Assembly: GCF_023701525.1 (NCBI RefSeq)
Contig: NZ_JAMQAW010000011.1
Coordinates: 94,113-147,535 of the forward strand
DNA length: 53,423 nt
Direction: 5' to 3'
Source: Streptomyces albipurpureus
Lineage (GTDB): Bacteria; Actinomycetota; Actinomycetes; Streptomycetales; Streptomycetaceae
This document shows positions 49,775-53,423 of the stretch, in pieces. The notes below the pieces were generated by a model. The model saw only the letters and a list, made by a program, of their open reading frames with translations. It ran no database searches and was not told the origin of the DNA. Position numbers and translations under genes: made by a program. How positions within the stretch are numbered: the first letter of the stretch is position 1; every line of letters starts with the position of its first letter.

Positions 49775-49804
49775 GGAGCCACTCTGTCATCATTTATCGG
49801 ATTT

Positions 49805-49818
49805 TTCGACCTATCGAA
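49805..49818. promoter_or_regulatory. Small palindrome upstream of the PP2C regulator gene
   Basis: TTCGA-CCTA-TCGAA, perfect 5-bp arms in an A/T-rich stretch about 35 bases before the ATG on the minus strand. A possible operator. Confidence 0.35.
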
Positions 49819-49910
49819 CTATTCGGGGAACGCATCCGCTCGTCTCAACTGAACGTGTTCTGCCCGGGCGAGCCGTGGAGAAGGGTACGGGCTGGTCCGG
49901 CGGATTCCCC

Positions 49911-51059
49911 TCAGCCCACGAAAGTGTCCGCCGCGACCGGCTCCTCCACCGGGAGAAGCGAATCCGGATCGGCGGGATCAACACCTTCGCCGGAAGGAAC
50001 GCCGGGGTCGGCGGGCGGGGGAACGGCCTCGCTCGGCTCCTCGTCGGGAATCTGGCCCGGATCGGACGGCTGCTGATCCGGGCAGTCGAGCGGGGTCTCG
50101 GGGGCCACCTGCTCCAGGGTGTCGGGAACCACCGGGCAGTCGGTGACCGTCGGTTCGCCGGGGAGCGTGTCGTCGGCGGAGGGGGTGGGGTCCCCCGGCT
50201 CTTCGGGGGACTGCGAATCCGAGGGATCGGGCGTGGGCGGATAGGTGTAGATGTCGTCCGGGGCGACAGGAGGCAGCACCTTGGGGGGCTTGTCCCACTC
50301 ACCGTCGCTCCCCGTCTTCCGGTCGATCCAGGTACTGGTCACCACATCGACGATGACCAGGCTGGCGGCGGCCTGCGCGGCCGGTTTCACCACCACCACC
50401 CGATCGGGCTCATAGCCGGCCCAGGCCCGCCCCTTGTGCACCACCGCCCCCTTGGCGGCGATCGGGGGGCGCAGGGGATTACCGCAGGCGCAGCGGACGC
50501 GTGGGATGCCGTGCCGGTCGACCAGTACGGCGGTCCCCGCCTGGAGTACGGCCTGGTAGCCGACCGCAGCGCCGCCCCGGTAGCCATGGCTGGTGACCCG
50601 GGTGTCCGCCCGCAGTACCACGGGGGTGAGTTCACTCATAAAGCCCGGCAGTCGCGTCCGGGAGATCCCGGCGCCTCGGGCCCAGGACTGAGCCTTCGCC
50701 TGGTTGCCGTGCAGGAGGGTGGTCTGCCGGGCGGCATCGCAGTTGCCGATGGTGTGGATACCGCCGTAGAGACCGGGCGTGGCGCCCGAGAGAGTGCGCA
50801 GGGTCTGCCCCCTGAGCCGGGTTCCGCTGGCGCCGCCCCTGGGCGCGGGGGGCTGTGGTGCCGGCGAGGTGATCGCGCGCGCCGTCGAATCCGTATAGGG
50901 GTCGGGGCCGCGGGCGGTGGCTCCCTGGAGGAGCACTTCCTCATCGGGCTCCGCCGCGGCGATCGTGTCCCCACCACAGCCGGCCAGCAGCCCGAAAGAC
51001 AAGGAAACGGACAGGGCGACGGCCACGGACCACCGACGACGCATGGGACGCACAGACAT
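49911..51059 (-). CDS. DUF6777-like secreted lipoprotein
   Basis: A 382-residue lipoprotein. The signal peptide ends FGLLAGC (Cys28). The mature domain includes TPGLYGGIHTIGNCDAARQTTLLHGNQAKAQSWARGAGI and a short Cys pair RVRCACGNPLRPPIA. A long acidic Pro/Asp/Glu-rich C-terminal tail of about 130 residues then follows, probably a cell-wall spacer. The domain recurs in streptomycetes as DUF6777; the function is unknown. ATG 51059 (MSVRPMRRRWS) is used; ATG 51044 is close by, and frames back to 51176 lack signal character. Confidence 0.8.
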   Translation of the reverse strand: MSVRPMRRRWSVAVALSVSLSFGLLAGCGGDTIAAAEPDEEVLLQGATARGPDPYTDSTARAITSPAPQPPAPRGGASGTRLRGQTLRTLSGATPGLYGGIHTIGNCDAARQTTLLHGNQAKAQSWARGAGISRTRLPGFMSELTPVVLRADTRVTSHGYRGGAAVGYQAVLQAGTAVLVDRHGIPRVRCACGNPLRPPIAAKGAVVHKGRAWAGYEPDRVVVVKPAAQAAASLVIVDVVTSTWIDRKTGSDGEWDKPPKVLPPVAPDDIYTYPPTPDPSDSQSPEEPGDPTPSADDTLPGEPTVTDCPVVPDTLEQVAPETPLDCPDQQPSDPGQIPDEEPSEAVPPPADPGVPSGEGVDPADPDSLLPVEEPVAADTFVG

Positions 51060-51340
51060 CTCCCGCCTTTTAGCCCTCAGCTGTTTCACCAGTACTGCCG
51101 GACTCCGGGCCCACGCGCTACTGGAGCGCGTCCATCGGGTGCGCGAGCCCCGCCGTCCGAGCTGATGACCGGTCAAGGAGATGCCTTCGCGCTCGCCGAT
51201 GAACCGCGAAGACCGCCGCAGCTCACAGGTGGGGAAACACCGAGGTGGCCGGGCCCGTTCAGCGCGGAGGTTCGCTCATTGAGCCGATGGACCCGAGCGG
51301 CGGCCCACTCCATGGGCGCCCGGGGCCGATACTGAAGGCG

Positions 51341-52750
51341 ATGGAGTGGTTCGTCGAGGGTGACTACTGGTGGAGCCGACTGGTCTTCCAGCGGGTACTG
51401 GCCGCTGTGTACCTGGTCGCGTTCCTCACCGCGGCCCGCCAGTTCCGGGCGCTGATCGGCGAGCGGGGGATGCTCCCGGCGGGGGCCCATATCCGGGACA
51501 CTTCCTGGCGTGACGCTCCGAGTCTCTTTCGGCTCCGCTTCTCCGACCGGTTGTTCGCGCTCTGCGCCTGGACCGGTGTGGCCCTCTCCGCCGCGCTGGT
51601 CGCGGGCGCGGCGGACCGCCTTCCGCTCGCGGTGGCGATGGCCTGGTGGGCGGTGCTGTGGGCGCTGTATCTGTCGATCGTCAACGTCGGTCAGACCTGG
51701 TACGGCTTCGGTTGGGAATCCCTCCTGCTGGAGACCGGCTTCCTCGCGGTCTTCCTCGGCAATGAGCAGACCGGACCGCCCGTGCTCATCCTCTTCCTGC
51801 TGCGGTGGGTGCTGTTTCGGGTGGAGTTCGGCGCGGGGCTCATCAAGCTGCGGGGGGATCGCTGTTGGCGGGATCTGACCTGCCTCTACTACCACCATGA
51901 GACCCAGCCGATGCCCGGTCCGCTGAGCTGGTACTTCCATCGGCTACCGCGTCCCCTGCACCGGGTGGAGGTGGCGGCGAACCACCTGGCCCAGTTGCTG
52001 CTGCCCTTCCTGCTCTTCACCCCCCAGCCTCTGGCGACCATCGCCGCCCTCGCCATGGCGGCCACCCAGCTATGGCTGCTCCTGTCCGGAAACTTCGCCT
52101 GGCTGAACTGGCTGACCATCGCACTCGCGCTGATCGCGGTGGACGGCTCGCTGATCACCGGCCCGCCCGCCCCGCTGCCTGACTCCCCGCTCTGGTACGA
52201 GATCACGGTGGTCGCCGTCGCCGCGCTGCTGGTGGTCCTCAGCTACCGTCCGGCGCGCAATCTACTCTCCCGACGGCAGCAGATGAATCGGTCGTACGAC
52301 CCCTTCCACCTGGTCAACGCCTATGGTGCCTTTGGCACAGTGGGGCGGGTGCGCCATGAGTTGGTGGTGGAGGGCACGGCCGATACGGAGCTTGCGCACG
52401 GCACGCTCTGGCGGGAGTACGGCTTCCGGGGCAAGCCCACTGACCCTCGGCGGCTACCGCGCCAGTTCGCCCCCTACCATCTGCGGCTCGACTGGATGCT
52501 GTGGTTCGCCGCCCTCTCCCCCGTCTACGCCCGCTCCTGGTTCGGTCCCCTGGTGGAGCGGCTGCTCGCGGGCGATCGGGACACTCTGCGGTTGCTGGGC
52601 CACAACCCCTTCCCCGACGAGCCGCCCGCATACGTCCGCGCCCGGCTCTATCGCTACCGCTTCACCACCCGGCAGGAGCGCCGGGCCACCGGTGCCTGGT
52701 GGCAACGGGACTTCGTACGGGAGTATCTGCGGCCCACCCGGCTGGGATGA
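51341..52750 (+). CDS. Lipase maturation factor family membrane protein
   Basis: A 469-residue membrane protein starting MEWFVEGDYWWSRLVFQRVLAAVYLVAFLTAARQF. It has the hallmarks of the lipase maturation factor family: about eight helices, GLIKLRGDRCWRDLTCLYYHHETQPMPGPLSWYFHRLP, and a soluble C-terminal part with YGAFGTVGRVRHELVVEGT and PTDPRRLPRQFAPYHLRLDWMLWFAAL. In animals the family folds lipases in the ER. The bacterial role is unknown, perhaps in exported-protein folding or lipid metabolism. An in-frame ATG at 51287 is possible; MEWF at 51341 has GAAGG close upstream. Confidence 0.9.
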   Translation: MEWFVEGDYWWSRLVFQRVLAAVYLVAFLTAARQFRALIGERGMLPAGAHIRDTSWRDAPSLFRLRFSDRLFALCAWTGVALSAALVAGAADRLPLAVAMAWWAVLWALYLSIVNVGQTWYGFGWESLLLETGFLAVFLGNEQTGPPVLILFLLRWVLFRVEFGAGLIKLRGDRCWRDLTCLYYHHETQPMPGPLSWYFHRLPRPLHRVEVAANHLAQLLLPFLLFTPQPLATIAALAMAATQLWLLLSGNFAWLNWLTIALALIAVDGSLITGPPAPLPDSPLWYEITVVAVAALLVVLSYRPARNLLSRRQQMNRSYDPFHLVNAYGAFGTVGRVRHELVVEGTADTELAHGTLWREYGFRGKPTDPRRLPRQFAPYHLRLDWMLWFAALSPVYARSWFGPLVERLLAGDRDTLRLLGHNPFPDEPPAYVRARLYRYRFTTRQERRATGAWWQRDFVREYLRPTRLG

Positions 52751-52826
52751 CCACGGAGTGAGCCCCCGAGGTGACTCAGAGCGAAACCCACGCTGTCCGC
52801 ACGTCGGGTAGGTCCCTGACACACCG

Positions 52827-52859
52827 CTGGTGCCCCCTGCCAGCGGCAGGGGGCACCAG
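52827..52859. terminator. Perfect 15-bp hairpin, 3-base loop
   Basis: CTGGTGCCCCCTGCC, loop AGC, GGCAGGGGGCACCAG. It lies between the convergent lipase maturation factor gene and the small gene at 52878. Confidence 0.9.
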
Positions 52860-52877
52860 GAGTGCGGGGCGATCCAC

Positions 52878-53051
52878 TCAGTCGATGCTGGGCAGGATAT
52901 GCGGCTCCGCGAGGTCGTCTTCGTACCCGGCAAGCCGGATGGGGGCGGATCGGGCCCAGACTTCCAGGCTGCCGAGTTCACCGGGCCGCACTGCTCGCTC
53001 GCCTGTTCGTTCCGGCGGTCTCTTGTCGGAATTCTTCAGATCAGATGTCAC
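52878..53051 (-). CDS. Unrecognised 57-residue protein
   Basis: A short ORF from GTG 53051 with an excellent ribosome site (AGAGGAG, six bases upstream), ending just before a perfect terminator hairpin. The product is VTSDLKNSDKRPPERTGERA, then a second half with VRPGELGSLEVWARSAPIRL and an acidic end AGYEDDLAEPHILPSID. The first half is basic and hydrophilic, the second half compact and acidic. There is no Cys, signal peptide or membrane helix. Codon third positions are mostly G/C. I do not recognise the family. A regulator-like small protein or peptide precursor are both possible. Confidence 0.65.
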   Translation of the reverse strand: MTSDLKNSDKRPPERTGERAVRPGELGSLEVWARSAPIRLAGYEDDLAEPHILPSID

Positions 53052-53423
53052 CGCGCACTCCTCTGTGTCGCGTAACTGGGACGGGGGCGGTTCGGTCGCG
53101 GTGGCGCCGGCACTTGGGCGGGACCGCGGCCTGGTTGCAGACCTGTCCCAGGACGGTCAAGGGGCTTTTGTGAGCCCACTGGTGGCGTCCATGCCCATCA
53201 GAGTAACCAAATGAGCGAAACGCCGCTCGATAGGGCTCATCAAACTCCTCATTTCAGGCCAACAAACCATACGGGTAGGGAACTTGCAGTCATCTTGTCG
53301 TTCCGCACTAAAACCCGGATGGAGTAACCGAGGCCTCGCCGGCCAGTAGGGACGGCACCGCCGTCCGGCCGAACGCCCGACGGGACGGCTCGGCCAGTGG
53401 AGTGAAAAGCGGTCTGGTCCGCC
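53052..53423. other. A/T-richer region at the right edge
   Basis: No confident gene except the possible small ORF at 53157-53240. The stretch 53205-53330 is clearly lower in G+C than the rest of the window and probably contains promoters for the leftward small gene(s). Confidence 0.4.
53157..53240 (-). CDS. Possible 27-residue small ORF
   Basis: ATG 53240 follows GAGGAG by five bases and encodes MSPIERRFAHLVTLMGMDAT and seven more residues. The frame is open upstream through ATGs at 53252 and about 53273. A 14-codon frame starting MTASSLPVWF lies just before it, ending where ATGAGG begins. Base composition is lower in G+C than neighbouring genes. It may be a small peptide gene, a leader, or chance. 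Confidence 0.25.
   Translation of the reverse strand: MSPIERRFAHLVTLMGMDATSGLTKAP

Noticed and set aside
51245..51340. Longer N-terminus of the lipase maturation factor
   Set aside because: The added residues are not membrane-like, and homologs as I recall them begin near MEWF.
1..53423. tRNA, rRNA, CRISPR arrays, insertion sequences, phage or origin
   Set aside because: I scanned for T-loop-like GGTTCGA, regular spaced repeats, transposase motifs and DnaA-box clusters, and found none that hold up.

Overview
This is a high-GC actinobacterial chromosome segment, almost certainly Streptomyces. Codon third positions are strongly G/C. Starts are often GTG, and genes are tightly coupled with ATGA, GTGA or TGATG overlaps. 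The content is typical of the genus: ergothioneine genes, a menaquinone-type succinate dehydrogenase, an RmdA-like c-di-GMP enzyme, a DUF574 methyltransferase, a class F sortase, a SpoIIE-type phosphatase and a wax ester synthase/DGAT. From memory only, the order egt - sdhCAB - rmdA - lipoprotein - DGAT recalls the S. coelicolor SCO0910-SCO0960 region. This was not checked by search.

Layout. 1-8.4 kb: truncated glycosyltransferase, small hypothetical, TrmB/LuxR-type regulator, flavin disulfide oxidoreductase, thioredoxin, small hypothetical, LacI regulator, a gene-poor kilobase, and a PemK/MazF-like protein. 8.4-16.4 kb: PARG-like hydrolase divergent from the egtABCD operon, orphan sugar-binding lipoprotein divergent from dodecin, HAD phosphatase. 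16.7-23.6 kb: UvrA-like ABC protein, sdhCAB and a divergent LysR regulator with an ATAG-N7-CTAT site. 23.8-28 kb: DUF574 methyltransferase coupled to rmdA, and a repeat lipoprotein. 28.8-32 kb: two related secreted proteins flanking the promoter side of a class F sortase, then a polysaccharide deacetylase. 32-36.2 kb: lysX-type lysylphosphatidylglycerol synthase/LysRS broken by a one-base frameshift, then a universal stress protein. 36.3-39.5 kb: CapA lipoprotein, ECF sigma factor, unknown protein. 39.6-44.8 kb: a LytTR response regulator, small membrane protein, Na+/solute symporter and LytS-type kinase in one run, divergent from a zinc anti-sigma protein. 44.9-53.4 kb: Fpg/Nei glycosylase, WS/DGAT, PAS-GAF-PP2C-ATPase regulator, DUF6777-like lipoprotein, lipase maturation factor, and a 57-residue unknown gene.

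How it fits together. Redox and thiol functions dominate the left half (ergothioneine, thioredoxin, disulfide oxidoreductase, SdhCAB). Envelope and developmental signalling dominate the right half (sortase, deacetylase, LysX, CapA, RmdA, sigma/anti-sigma, SpoIIE-type switch). In-frame TTA (bldA-dependent) codons occur in the LuxR-type regulator, the LacI regulator, the symporter and the anti-sigma protein, tying these to development. The most novel-looking locus is the sortase neighbourhood. Both flanking secreted proteins end in GGLGGS, a hydrophobic helix and an Arg-rich tail. This is the layout of a cell-wall sorting signal with no LPXTG/LAXTG motif.
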